NCBI GenBank assembly: GCA_937973995.1
Contig: CALJIQ010000531.1
Span: 1 to 35,484, forward strand
Direction of reading: 5' to 3'
Length of the DNA stretch: 35,484 bases
Source of the DNA: an uncultured Saprospiraceae bacterium
Lineage (GTDB): Bacteria; Bacteroidota; Bacteroidia; Chitinophagales; Saprospiraceae
The notes beneath the pieces were generated by a model. The model worked only from the letters and a program-made list of their open reading frames with translations. It was not told where the DNA came from and searched no databases. The position numbers and the translations under genes are program-made. This document shows, in pieces, positions 1 through 8,865 of this stretch. Each line of letters begins with the position of its first letter. Position 1 is the first letter of the stretch.

Positions 1-1971
1 TATTACAATCAGCCAACCGCACAATATTATCGAGTGACTACGGATAATCACTTCCCTTATCGAATCTATGTTGCCCAACAAGATAATAGTACCCAACGAG
101 TATTGCATCGTTCGGGTGGAAGCTCTATTGGAGATAGAGATTGGGAAACTTCCGCAGGTTGCGAATGTGGACATATAGCCATTGATCCGCGTAATAATGA
201 AGTCGTATATGGAGGTTGTTATGATGGATTGATTGAAAGAAAAGACCACCGTAAAGACTTAGAACGAAGAATCAATGTTTATCCCGATTTACCGATGGGT
301 TGGGGGGCAGAAGGTATGAAGTATCGCTTTCAATGGAATTTTCCTATTTTCCTTTCCCCTCATGATCCTAATAAATTATATACCGCTTCTAATCACTTGC
401 ATGTGAGTTATAATGAGGGGCAAAGTTGGGAAATCATTAGCCCCGACTTAACTAGAAATGATCCTGAAAAACAAAAATCATCTGGTGGACCGATTACACA
501 GGACAATACTTCAGTGGAATATTACTGTACCATTTTTGCAGCAGCAGAATCACCTAGGGTAAAAGATTTATTATGGGTAGGCTCTGATGATGGTTTGGTA
601 CATGTAAGTAAGGACGGCGGAGCGAATTGGTCGAATGTCACCCCAAATGGTTTACCAAAATGGGTGATGATTAATAGCATAGAACCTGATCCTCATAATG
701 ACTGTGGAGCGTATTTAGCGGCGACTTTGTATAAAGCAGGGGACTTTAAACCTTATTTATACAAAACCAATGATTACGGAGCAACTTGGACAAAAATTGT
801 GAATGGTATTCCAAACGATCATTTTACGAGAGTCATTCGAGCCGACCCTAACAAGAAAGGGTTGTTATATGCAGGAACGGAAACAGGCATGTACGTATCC
901 TTTAACGACGGATCTAATTGGCAACCTTTGCAAATGAACCTACCTATTGTACCCATTACAGATTTAGCCATTAAGAATGATAATTTGATTGCCGCTACTC
1001 AAGGTAGAAGTATTTGGATGATAGATGATTTGACGGTATTGCACCAAATGAATGATCAGGTAACAAAAGCAAAAGTTCATTTATTCAAACCAATGGACAG
1101 TTACCGAATGCCTGGTTCTCAAAATAAAAAGGTAAAAAATGCGGGTATGAATCATCCTGGGGGCGTTATGGTACATTTCAATCTGCGGGATACGTCCTTA
1201 TTAAAAGACGTGGAACTATCTTTTCATGAAGCGGATGGAGATATGATTACCAGCTATTCCACCAAAGCAAAAGAGAAGAATAAAAAATTGACAGTCAAAG
1301 AAGGAGGCAATCAATTTGTTTGGAATATGCACTATCCTGAGGCGAAGAAATTTGATGGGATGATCATGTGGTGGGCTTCTATGAATGGTCCAAAAGCGGT
1401 ACCTGGTAATTATAAAGTAACCTTGAAAGTCAATGGCGAAGAACAGACCCAAGATTTTAAAATCTTACCAGACCCACGTTCTGAAGTGAGCCTTGCCGAT
1501 ATGCAATCTCAATTTGATTTCATCAAGGGCATCGGAGATAAAATTACCGAAACCCATGAAGCGATCATTGATATTCGTCAAGTAAGAGAACAATTAGAAA
1601 ATTACAAAAAATTAATGGGCGACCAAGAAGGAATGGAGGATATCAAGAAGTTGGCAGATGAGATCAATCAGCAAATGTCAAAAGTGGAGGAAGCCTTATA
1701 TCAAACTAAAAATAGAAGTCGACAAGATCCGCTGAATTTCCCTGTTCGTTTAAATAATAAACTGGCGCATCTAAATTCACTGATACAAGGCAGCGACTAT
1801 CCGCCGACTAATCAGATGAAGGAAGTGCGAGAAACACTGACCAAAGAGATCAATAAAGAGTTAGCGACTTTTAATCAAATTATGCAGACAGAAGTTCCGA
1901 AATTTAATCAACTCATTAAGGAGAAAGCTATTGATGCGATTATTTTGAAGAAGGGGGATTCTGCAATGTAA
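1..1971 (+). CDS. BNR/Asp-box beta-propeller protein (VPS10/sortilin-like), 3' part
   Basis: The frame is open to the left edge, so this is the C-terminal ~656 residues of a larger protein. The GTG at 34 is internal to the family motif around YYNQPTAQ and is not the start. Four Asp-box-like turns with the pattern S/T-x-D/N-x-G-x-x-W are visible near nucleotides 410, 606, 768 and 900, as in BNR/sialidase-like and VPS10 propellers. A linker with an Ig-like part follows (about 1180-1460), then a helical, Lys/Glu-rich C-terminal region (about 1480-1960). Bacteroidota encode many such ~1000-residue proteins, usually annotated as glycosyl hydrolase or VPS10-domain proteins. No catalytic activity can be assigned from what is visible. 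No T9SS sorting domain is seen at this C-terminus. Confidence is high for the fold and low for function. Confidence 0.85.
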   Translation, partial: YYNQPTAQYYRVTTDNHFPYRIYVAQQDNSTQRVLHRSGGSSIGDRDWETSAGCECGHIAIDPRNNEVVYGGCYDGLIERKDHRKDLERRINVYPDLPMGWGAEGMKYRFQWNFPIFLSPHDPNKLYTASNHLHVSYNEGQSWEIISPDLTRNDPEKQKSSGGPITQDNTSVEYYCTIFAAAESPRVKDLLWVGSDDGLVHVSKDGGANWSNVTPNGLPKWVMINSIEPDPHNDCGAYLAATLYKAGDFKPYLYKTNDYGATWTKIVNGIPNDHFTRVIRADPNKKGLLYAGTETGMYVSFNDGSNWQPLQMNLPIVPITDLAIKNDNLIAATQGRSIWMIDDLTVLHQMNDQVTKAKVHLFKPMDSYRMPGSQNKKVKNAGMNHPGGVMVHFNLRDTSLLKDVELSFHEADGDMITSYSTKAKEKNKKLTVKEGGNQFVWNMHYPEAKKFDGMIMWWASMNGPKAVPGNYKVTLKVNGEEQTQDFKILPDPRSEVSLADMQSQFDFIKGIGDKITETHEAIIDIRQVREQLENYKKLMGDQEGMEDIKKLADEINQQMSKVEEALYQTKNRSRQDPLNFPVRLNNKLAHLNSLIQGSDYPPTNQMKEVRETLTKEINKELATFNQIMQTEVPKFNQLIKEKAIDAIILKKGDSAM

Positions 1972-2037
1972 TAAATAATGAATTACGTGATTTATCCCTG
2001 ACATGGACTTTGAGTCTATGTAAGGGAAACAAGATTT

Positions 2038-2080
2038 TCTAAAGGGGCAGGTCAGGCATAGCTTGACTTGCCCCTTTAGA
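2038..2080. terminator. 17-bp stem-loop downstream of the propeller gene
   Basis: Arms 2038-2054 and 2064-2080 pair over 17 bp with one G-U position and a 9-base loop. The stem contains AAAGGGGCAGG and its complement. It starts about 65 bases after the stop codon. There is no T-run after it, so it could be a 3' processing or stability hairpin rather than a strict intrinsic terminator. Confidence 0.55.
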
Positions 2081-2105
2081 ATCCTATTGATACCTCACGT
2101 CTCTA

Positions 2106-2288
2106 AATCCCGAAAGGATTCAATATGAATAGCACCGTATGCAATACGGTGACATCATGTATAATGCTTTTTCCAACTCTGGAGGAGTTGAATATTGCAG
2201 ATTCAACCCATTCTGGGTTGGAAAACACGACTTATCTCTTATCCCTAGATTGCATCTAGGGCTATTCGTATTCAATCCCTTTGGGATT
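2106..2288. repeat. Six-hairpin dyad-symmetric palindromic element
   Basis: Six short palindromes lie in a row: H1 2106-2120, H2 2133-2151, H3 2174-2190, H4 2204-2220, H5 2243-2261 and H6 2274-2288. The whole element is also an inverted repeat around about 2197. The linker after H1 (2116-2133) matches the complement of 2261-2278 at 16 of 18 positions. H2 and H5 share the centre ATGCAAT, and H3 and H4 share flanking TTCCAAC. The paired hairpins have different stem sequences, yet each stem is still self-complementary, so the structure appears conserved rather than the sequence. I recall similar mosaics in other Bacteroidota genomes but cannot verify this. The minus-strand reading frame across it (2120-2317) looks like translated palindromes and is not called as a gene. 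Confidence 0.8.
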
Positions 2289-2337
2289 TTATAGACTAAA
2301 AAGGTGTTGGGGTTCAATAGCTTTTAGAAAACCTTGT

Positions 2338-2372
2338 GCAAATCAGATTGGCTCGATGCTAATCTGATTTGC
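2338..2372. repeat. 12-bp inverted repeat, terminator-like
   Basis: GCAAATCAGATT (2338-2349) pairs perfectly with AATCTGATTTGC (2361-2372) across an 11-base loop. It lies beyond the 3' end of the minus-strand gene that stops at 2438 and could help end its transcript. There is no clear T-run on either side. Confidence 0.5.
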
Positions 2373-2404
2373 GGATCATGTATTTTATGAAATTCGTCAA
2401 AGCA

Positions 2405-2428
2405 CCTATTTCTGCTCTAACAAATAGG
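2405..2428 (-). terminator. Small hairpin just after the 212-residue gene
   Basis: CCTATTT (2405-2411) pairs with AAATAGG (2422-2428). It is the first stem-loop downstream of the minus-strand stop at 2438-2440. The stem is only 7 bp and lacks a strong T-run, so a terminator role is tentative. Confidence 0.3.
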
Positions 2429-2437
2429 AGGCAAAGC

Positions 2438-3076
2438 TTATTTCCAACTAACCGTCAAAGCCGTCTCTTCAGAAGAATTCCAATTAACCGTTTGATTTTT
2501 CTTCTTGGCTTTGCCCTTCACTTTTCTTACTTTATTTGGCAAATAAATCGTGGTATTAATAGAAGCATTGGTAGTAGGTACTTCTATGGAAAGTTCTTTT
2601 TTATTGTTTTTTGTAACTTTAAAGGAGGTAGTAGCGGTAGGTTTATGGTCCACCTTTGCTAATGGATTATCTCTAAACAATTCCATTAGTAAAGCCAACT
2701 CTTCTAAATTATCGAACTTACACATGACACCAGAATGAATGGTGTTTGCTTCCTTTTTACCAATCGTAAAATAGGTGCTGTGTTGAAGTAATTTTCGTAG
2801 TTCTGAATCTTGTTGAATAGTCGGTGAGGCATCTCGATAAACAGAATTGGAATAATTGAATTCGCTAGAATGTTCTTTCCAAACTGCTTTTTGAGCAGCT
2901 TCTATAGTGGCTAATCCTTCCTGGTGCATTTTCATTTCTGCAAGAGCAGGTAGTTGGTCAAGATATACATTGTATCGACCTGAGCCATCTTCATTTAAAA
3001 ATATTTCCTCAGCGATTGTTGTTTCATCAATAGCTGCAAATAAGGTCATAACTGCCAGTAACAGTAAGTGTTTCAT
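2438..3076 (-). CDS. Secreted protein of unknown function, 212 residues
   Basis: The protein starts with a short signal peptide (residues 1-15, MKHLLLLAVMTLFAA) that has no lipobox cysteine, which predicts export to the periplasm or beyond. The mature N-terminus holds an EEIFLNEDGSGRY segment, an acidic-Gly beta pattern common in exported Bacteroidota proteins of unknown role. The middle is helical. The last ~60 residues look like a small beta domain with YLPNKVRKVKGKAKKK and alternating T/V/S strands, loosely like the LppM-type 'component' fold. One cysteine (in GVMCKF) is present. It lies 108 bases downstream of the giant SprB-repeat gene on the same strand, separated by a heptamer inverted repeat, so cotranscription is possible but not shown. 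No specific function is proposed. Confidence 0.7.
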   Translation of the reverse strand: MKHLLLLAVMTLFAAIDETTIAEEIFLNEDGSGRYNVYLDQLPALAEMKMHQEGLATIEAAQKAVWKEHSSEFNYSNSVYRDASPTIQQDSELRKLLQHSTYFTIGKKEANTIHSGVMCKFDNLEELALLMELFRDNPLAKVDHKPTATTSFKVTKNNKKELSIEVPTTNASINTTIYLPNKVRKVKGKAKKKNQTVNWNSSEETALTVSWK

Positions 3077-3123
3077 GTCTTTTTTCTTTTTAAGTAGATT
3101 AGATTGGTTAAACTGATTTGGTT

Positions 3124-3184
3124 AATAGTCATTGGTCAATAGTCAATAGTCATTGGTTGTAATGACTAATGACCAATGACTATT
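3124..3184. repeat. Heptanucleotide-period inverted repeat (GTCATTG/GTCAATA words)
   Basis: From 3128 the words GTCATTG, GTCAATA, GTCAATA and GTCATTG follow each other with a 7-base period. The segment 3124-3145 pairs with 3163-3184 over 22 bp with one mismatch. The array fills most of the 107-base gap between two minus-strand genes and touches the stop codon of the SprB-repeat gene. The 18 bases at 3128-3145 recur exactly at 35450-35467. Confidence 0.85.
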
Positions 3185-6100
3185 TACTCTCTCTTTAAAA
3201 TTTTCTGACTATATCGTTTTAAGGTTCGATTTTGAAATTTTAAATAATAGATCCCACCAGGTAAGGCTTGAAGGGATAATTGGTATTTAGAAATATCGGT
3301 ATCAATAGTTACTTGTTGAATAACTTGTCCAAAACCATTGGCGACTTCCAGGATTGCTGGTTCCGTTCTACTTTCTAAGAAGTGAATAGTTAATTCCTCT
3401 TGTGCTGGATTTGGATAGACTGTAACTACGGATTTACTTGTTGGTTTTAGCATCGCCATAGCAGTATTGGAATAGGCATATCCCATGTTAGGATGGACCG
3501 TTTTTATTCGATAGTAATTCTCTCCAATGCTGGGCGATTTATCCATATAATCATAGGCGGTATAACTGTCAGATTGGAAAGCCTTCGCACTACCAATCGT
3601 CTTAAAATGAACACCATCTTGGCTGCGTTCAATGACAAAGTGACTTTGGGTTAGCGGAATATTCCCATCCCATTCTAACATGATTTCCGCTGCCATTGGC
3701 GTTACCCGTAATTGTTCTGCGGTAGGTATAGCTGCACAGTTCACTACGGTTTTAGCGATGACATTGGTTTCGCCCGGATAATTATCACAACCCTTTCTTC
3801 TAGTACATCGAATATAGTAAGTGGTCGATTGAATGCTATCTGGTTGATAAAATTCCTCATTAGAATTTGGGATTTCTATCCAATCTGGATCGCCAGGGGT
3901 ATAATCAGGTTTATGACTTTGTAGCCATAGATACTGTAATTCTCCTGAACCACCCGTTGGTTTGGACACACTGAATATTCGGGAAGGGCCTGCTGTAGGA
4001 CCACAAAGTATTTCGTCCTCGGCAATACTACCTCCGCTTAAAACATTATCACAAAATCCTTTGGGTACTAATCCGATATCTAGATCACCAAAAAACTCGC
4101 CACCTATCACAGATATTTCTTGACTCATGGCGGTAATTGGATCAATATCACTATCAAGATGATCTTCCCCTACATTGGGTGTTGAAATTTTTAAATTTAA
4201 GAAATCTGTCAGAGTAATTTTGTATGTACCTGCGACTACTAAAAACATGTACATTCCATTTTTGTCTGAAAGGGTATTTAATACGACTTCCTCCCCATAT
4301 TCATTGAGGCCGCTTAGGGTAATACCCACTCCTCTTAGTCCATCCTCTCCAACATCTTGGATACCATTATCGTTGCTGTCTTCAAAAACAAAATCTCCTA
4401 TTTTTGCAGGATTCTTTAGTTTAGCATTTGCCTCACAAGAACATCCGAAAGCATCCGTAATCGTCACAGAGTATTCTCCATCTGAAAGATTGCTAATGGA
4501 TGATTCTGTACTTCCATTACTCCATAAATATTTCAAGGAATTACCACCTTCAACGGCTGCTTGTAAATGTCCTTCTGATCCATTGATGGTAGTGATAGGG
4601 CTTATCACATTTATTTGACAGTTAGTAATGCTTTCTTGCAGTATGGTGGCAGTTGCTATTGCGGTACAACCGTTTTGATCTCTGACACTTACTTGGTAGT
4701 CACCTGGTGCTAAGTTATCTATGTTGGAAGTGGTTCTACTCAAACCATCATTCCATTGAAATTGATAAGGACCAACGCCTCCTTTCACAGTTGCTTCTGC
4801 GGCTCCAAAAGATTGGCAAGTAACATGACTGGTAGTAATGGTGACGGTTAGGGCTTCTGGTTCCGTTAAAGTAGTGTTCAAGGCAGTCGTACAGCCCAAG
4901 GCATCTACTATATCAATCGTATAAGACCCCGCCGAAAGATTTGCCACGCTAGGGTTGTTGGGTTGTCCATTCCATAGATAAGTATAGGGAGCAACTCCTC
5001 CATTAGTAGTGACCACAATCCCTCCAGTATTATCTCCAAAACAATTAATATTTTGAGTTGCTACTTCCGCTACTAAATTAGATTCATTGACAACTGGAAT
5101 GGAAATAGTATTGCTGCAACCCAAGGCATCTGTAACCAGAAGATCATAAACGCCCATCGTTACATTTTTTTTCTCACTGGTAGTTGAGCTATCTGACCAA
5201 AGGTAGGTATAGGGCGCTGTTCCGCCAGATACTATCACGTTAATTTGTCCATTGGCATCATCAGCGCAAGTTGCATTAGCTACTGTATGGTCAATGGTAA
5301 CAGGTGCTTGTACGAGGATTGTTGTTGTAGCTGTAGAAGTACAAACACCATCAAAAATAGATACCGTAATGGTATGTGTACCTGGTGTATCTGGGAAATA
5401 GATTGGACGATCACTATTCCCATCCGTGAAAGTTCCATTGGTAGCAGTCCATGAATAAGAACTGAAAGTGGTATTCCAATCGGTCGCCAGTTCTGTAGCA
5501 CCTTCCAGGCACAACGTCGTCGCCCCAGCGATAATATTGAAAGGACTAGCTCTGCGTCTATCTACTTCTATTGAATTATTTGATAGAACGGCACAGCCAG
5601 GTAAATTGGTTAAAGAACTTCCAATATTAATATTGGTCAAAGGCCTATCAGAACTAATATGCCAGATGTAACAAATGCCTACTTCTGTATTGTTGAAATC
5701 AAACGGAGGAGCAGAAGGGATGGCAATGACCGTTTCATGAATATCTGTAATTACCCAGGTAGAGTAGGTGCCAATGCTTCCAGCTACAACGGTATTAATC
5801 TCATTAGGGATACCGTCTCCAACGCATACAACTGTAGGGTCACTAGTAGAAATATCTCCTCCCGCTACATTGCATAATACATTACAAGCTTCTCCTGAAT
5901 ATCTATCAATTCTAATAGGGTTGGATAACCCAAAACACCCAGTAAGGCTTGCTAAGTTTACGCCTGGGGTAACACTATTAGAAATGGAAGAATCAAAACT
6001 AATATTTCTAATGAAAACAAATTCTTCGCCTGCTGATTCAAAATTAAATTGGTTACTATTTTGTACTCCTATGATGTTATCAGACTTATCAGTTACAATG

Positions 6101-8271
6101 AAGGTATTCCTAGCTGTACTAGTTCCCGTAAGCGTTACCATAACGGTATCCAAGTACGGATCGTCTATACAGATGCCTGTTTTATCAGCGGTTATAGTTC
6201 CACCAAAAGCATTCACAACAGTAACGGTAACCGTTTCCGTTGCTTGACAACCGTTGGCATCTGTCACAAACAAGGTTATCGTGTGTTCCCCTGGAAGAGA
6301 ACTGATATAAGAAGTATTTGGACTGTTAGCATTTAAGAATTCACCAGAAGTGGCGGACCAAGCATAGCTCTGTGCATTACCTGTGATAATAGCGGATACC
6401 TCTGTGATAGACCCTAAGCATAGCGTGGTGTTACTGATGTCTATACTAGTTGAAAAATTGGAACTTACAGTCCCAATGGGAGCTGCCCCTTCCAAACTAC
6501 AACCATTGGGTGCTGTAACAGTCACGGTATAAGTACCTGGTGCTAATTTGTCTGCAGCACTACTTATTTGGTTGTTACTATCATTCCATCTATAAGTAAA
6601 AGGATCGTCAGACCCAATCACATTGACCACTGCACGACCGTTATTTTCACCACAAGTAGCATCGGAGGTAGAGATAACTAATTCAAATGAAGTTTCCGCA
6701 TTGACGACTAATTCGGATATGGCAGAACAACCAGCAGCATCACTTACAGTAACAATATAAGTGCCTTCTGATAGAGTAGTAATCGTTGCTGAATTACCGC
6801 CATTTGACCATGAATACGTATAAGGTGCAACGCCATTTGCTACAGATATGGTTGCAGTTCCTGTACTGCTTCCAACACAACCTGTATTAGTGGTGTTGCT
6901 ACTTATTAATAATCCATTAGTTGCAATTGAGGTAGTAGCGATAGCGGTACAACCCGCAGCATCTGTTACCGTGACGGTATAAGTGCCATTACTCAACTTA
7001 GTTGCTGTGGAGCTAGTTTGTGAAGAAGGATCGTTCCAGATATACGTGTAACCAGGTGTTCCACCTGATACTGAAACGGTAGCTACTCCATTACTCGCAT
7101 CACAAGAATTGTTAGTGGTGATAGTAGCTGCAAGAGGTGGGTTCTCTAATATGGTAATATTGGCAACATTGGAACAACCCGTTGCATCTACTACCGTTAT
7201 CTGATACGCTCCTGCAGAAAGATTACTAGCGGTTGCTGTCGTACTTATATTGTTCGCCCATTGATAAGTATAAGGAGCGATTCCATCTCTCGGTTGAATC
7301 GTAATAGATCCATCCGCTGCTTCATTACAGGAAACATTGTTGGACGTAAAATCTATCGCAAGATTACCCGTCGCTTGAAGTTCGGCAGTAGCCGTACTAC
7401 TACATCCATTCGCATCTGTGACAATGACAATATAAACGCCAGCAGCTAAATTTGAAATAGTGGGCGCATTGGGGTAGGCATCTCCCCAATCATATTGCAA
7501 TGGACTCACTCCTCCCGTAACGGTTGCGGTGACGGAACCATCATTCTTACCACATGTGGGGTGATTGACTGTGGTGGTAGCAGTGACGCTTCCGAGAGAG
7601 ATAGGAAGACTAGTAGTAGTCTCACAACCATCAGGGCTAGTTACTGTTACTGCAACGGAAAAAATGCCTGATACCGCTGAGGTAAAAATAGGCGTAGCAC
7701 TGTTAGGATTATTAAAGGTGCCACCGTTGCTAGTCCAAGTATATTGTGAACCTTGTGGTGCAGCCGCGCTTAAGGTTACTTCTCTATCACAGGTATTACC
7801 ACCCGTTGTATTGATAGTAACATCAAAAGAACAACATTGGATTGTCTTGGAAATGATATTGGTTTCCCCATTATAATCCGTACAAAGTGCTCGTCTCGAG
7901 CATCTAGCATAATAGGTAGTTACGGAAATGGGCAAAGGATCATAGGTCTCTCCTTTTGCTCCAGGAATAATATCCCAAGCATTAAATGGGGCATTGGGAT
8001 CACCCGTTGTTCTCATCCACAGATATTCTATTGCCCCACTTCCTCCGCTAGGAGGGGATAGGCTTACAATAGGAGTAGGATCAAAAGTGGGATTGGGACA
8101 TCCCATTTCATTTCCTGCTATCACGCCACCATCTGTAACATTGTTACAAGTGGACTGTGCGGACAAAGAATTACTTAAAAATAGACTACCTAACATCACA
8201 CCTATTAATAGGAGGGTAGAGTAGGGCCATATAGATTGCAAGAATCTAGTGTGTAAGTTTGGAGTATCCAT
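3184..8271 (-). CDS. Giant T9SS-secreted SprB-repeat adhesin-like protein
   Basis: This 1695-residue exported protein has a hydrophobic signal at residues ~17-39 ending SLSAQ. A Cys-rich ~105-residue module (42-147) follows, then a PKD-like domain, then five SprB-type repeats (about 230-600). These carry the pattern C-x(n)-DG/NG ... GG-x-x-P-Y-x-Y-x-W ... L-x-x-G-x-Y-x-V-x-V-x-D-x-x-G-C. Next come PKD-like and two related ~110-residue modules (about 600-985), four more SprB repeats (990-1287), an SdrD-B-like domain (about 1289-1400, DSNDNGIQDVGEDG calcium-type loop) and a second copy of the N-terminal Cys-rich module (about 1405-1515). An Ig/FN3-like domain and a T9SS type A sorting domain (about 1614-1695, starting VYPNP) end the protein. 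SprB repeats are known from the Flavobacterium gliding adhesin. A role in surface adhesion or motility is inference. Confidence 0.9.
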   Translation of the reverse strand: MDTPNLHTRFLQSIWPYSTLLLIGVMLGSLFLSNSLSAQSTCNNVTDGGVIAGNEMGCPNPTFDPTPIVSLSPPSGGSGAIEYLWMRTTGDPNAPFNAWDIIPGAKGETYDPLPISVTTYYARCSRRALCTDYNGETNIISKTIQCCSFDVTINTTGGNTCDREVTLSAAAPQGSQYTWTSNGGTFNNPNSATPIFTSAVSGIFSVAVTVTSPDGCETTTSLPISLGSVTATTTVNHPTCGKNDGSVTATVTGGVSPLQYDWGDAYPNAPTISNLAAGVYIVIVTDANGCSSTATAELQATGNLAIDFTSNNVSCNEAADGSITIQPRDGIAPYTYQWANNISTTATASNLSAGAYQITVVDATGCSNVANITILENPPLAATITTNNSCDASNGVATVSVSGGTPGYTYIWNDPSSQTSSTATKLSNGTYTVTVTDAAGCTAIATTSIATNGLLISSNTTNTGCVGSSTGTATISVANGVAPYTYSWSNGGNSATITTLSEGTYIVTVSDAAGCSAISELVVNAETSFELVISTSDATCGENNGRAVVNVIGSDDPFTYRWNDSNNQISSAADKLAPGTYTVTVTAPNGCSLEGAAPIGTVSSNFSTSIDISNTTLCLGSITEVSAIITGNAQSYAWSATSGEFLNANSPNTSYISSLPGEHTITLFVTDANGCQATETVTVTVVNAFGGTITADKTGICIDDPYLDTVMVTLTGTSTARNTFIVTDKSDNIIGVQNSNQFNFESAGEEFVFIRNISFDSSISNSVTPGVNLASLTGCFGLSNPIRIDRYSGEACNVLCNVAGGDISTSDPTVVCVGDGIPNEINTVVAGSIGTYSTWVITDIHETVIAIPSAPPFDFNNTEVGICYIWHISSDRPLTNINIGSSLTNLPGCAVLSNNSIEVDRRRASPFNIIAGATTLCLEGATELATDWNTTFSSYSWTATNGTFTDGNSDRPIYFPDTPGTHTITVSIFDGVCTSTATTTILVQAPVTIDHTVANATCADDANGQINVIVSGGTAPYTYLWSDSSTTSEKKNVTMGVYDLLVTDALGCSNTISIPVVNESNLVAEVATQNINCFGDNTGGIVVTTNGGVAPYTYLWNGQPNNPSVANLSAGSYTIDIVDALGCTTALNTTLTEPEALTVTITTSHVTCQSFGAAEATVKGGVGPYQFQWNDGLSRTTSNIDNLAPGDYQVSVRDQNGCTAIATATILQESITNCQINVISPITTINGSEGHLQAAVEGGNSLKYLWSNGSTESSISNLSDGEYSVTITDAFGCSCEANAKLKNPAKIGDFVFEDSNDNGIQDVGEDGLRGVGITLSGLNEYGEEVVLNTLSDKNGMYMFLVVAGTYKITLTDFLNLKISTPNVGEDHLDSDIDPITAMSQEISVIGGEFFGDLDIGLVPKGFCDNVLSGGSIAEDEILCGPTAGPSRIFSVSKPTGGSGELQYLWLQSHKPDYTPGDPDWIEIPNSNEEFYQPDSIQSTTYYIRCTRRKGCDNYPGETNVIAKTVVNCAAIPTAEQLRVTPMAAEIMLEWDGNIPLTQSHFVIERSQDGVHFKTIGSAKAFQSDSYTAYDYMDKSPSIGENYYRIKTVHPNMGYAYSNTAMAMLKPTSKSVVTVYPNPAQEELTIHFLESRTEPAILEVANGFGQVIQQVTIDTDISKYQLSLQALPGGIYYLKFQNRTLKRYSQKILKRE

Positions 8272-8541
8272 AATCTAATTGTAAATGGAATGAACCGACT
8301 TTTCTAATGTGATACTTAAAACACCTAGTGATAAGATGTATCTGGTAGGATAAGATTTTTGGAATGGACCCAACTGTAAAAGGAAGTAGAATTTTTTTTC
8401 AAATTCTACTCTAATATGGTTATGCTTGTCCTGTGCAAAATTGTAGCCAAATTTCTATGGTCATCGAAATAGACTTGGAAAAGGAAAGGATAATTGACTG
8501 ATTGTCAGTCTGAAACTGATAGGAATTTTTTTAAGATTGCA
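8272..8541. other. Non-coding stretch upstream of the SprB-repeat gene
   Basis: No gene is visible. A perfect 10-bp inverted repeat with AGTAGAATTT at 8385-8394 and its complement at 8401-8410 sits about 115-140 bases upstream of the minus-strand start. I found no TAnnTTTG box for the minus-strand gene here. This region presumably holds its promoter. Confidence 0.4.
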
Positions 8542-8792
8542 ATGGGCGTAATTCAGTTTTGTCCTAGTCTAATTTTACCTCGCTGGCTGTCGCCAGCTCG
8601 ATATATAGGGTTTTAGGAGGCAAAGGTTTTTAAAATTGGCTTTGAAAAAGCCAATTTTAAAAACCTTTGCCTCCTAAGAACCATTTTGCGAGACGCCGAA
8701 GGCGGCGAGCAATGACTAAAGTAAAAGATACGAATACTTTTATCTTTACTTTTCAAGTAGTTACGCAGGGGACAGAACTGAATTATGCCCAT
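8542..8792. repeat. MITE-like 251-bp element with nested hairpins
   Basis: The ends 8542-8564 and 8770-8792 are inverted repeats matching at 21 of 23 positions (ATGGGCrTAATTCAGTTyTG core). Inside is a perfect 29-bp stem (8613-8641 with 8649-8677, 7-base loop). Smaller hairpins sit at 8582-8597, 8694-8704 and 8718-8753. There is no open frame with coding character. I could not identify a target-site duplication at the flanks. The layout suggests a non-autonomous element or a structured RNA locus. Confidence 0.6.
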
Positions 8793-8822
8793 ATCATTTC
8801 TATATATCAAAACTCAACCCAA

Positions 8823-8846
8823 ACACCATAAAACCACAATACCGAT
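8823..8846 (+). repeat. Degenerate octamer array remnant upstream of queG
   Basis: Three octamers (ACACCATA, AAACCACA, ATACCGAT) match the right-arm pattern of the octamer hairpins further along. The expected left arm is absent. The remnant ends 19 bases before the queG ATG. Confidence 0.5.
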
Positions 8847-8865
8847 ATAAACCAAGCAAAAGTAA

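Noticed and set aside
2120-2317. 65-codon minus-strand frame across the six-hairpin element
   Set aside because: The frame arises from the palindromes. It has no coding character beyond them and no neighbour support.
8613-8810. 65-codon minus-strand frame in the MITE-like element
   Set aside because: Half of it is the perfect hairpin. Composition is not protein-like and there is no start context.
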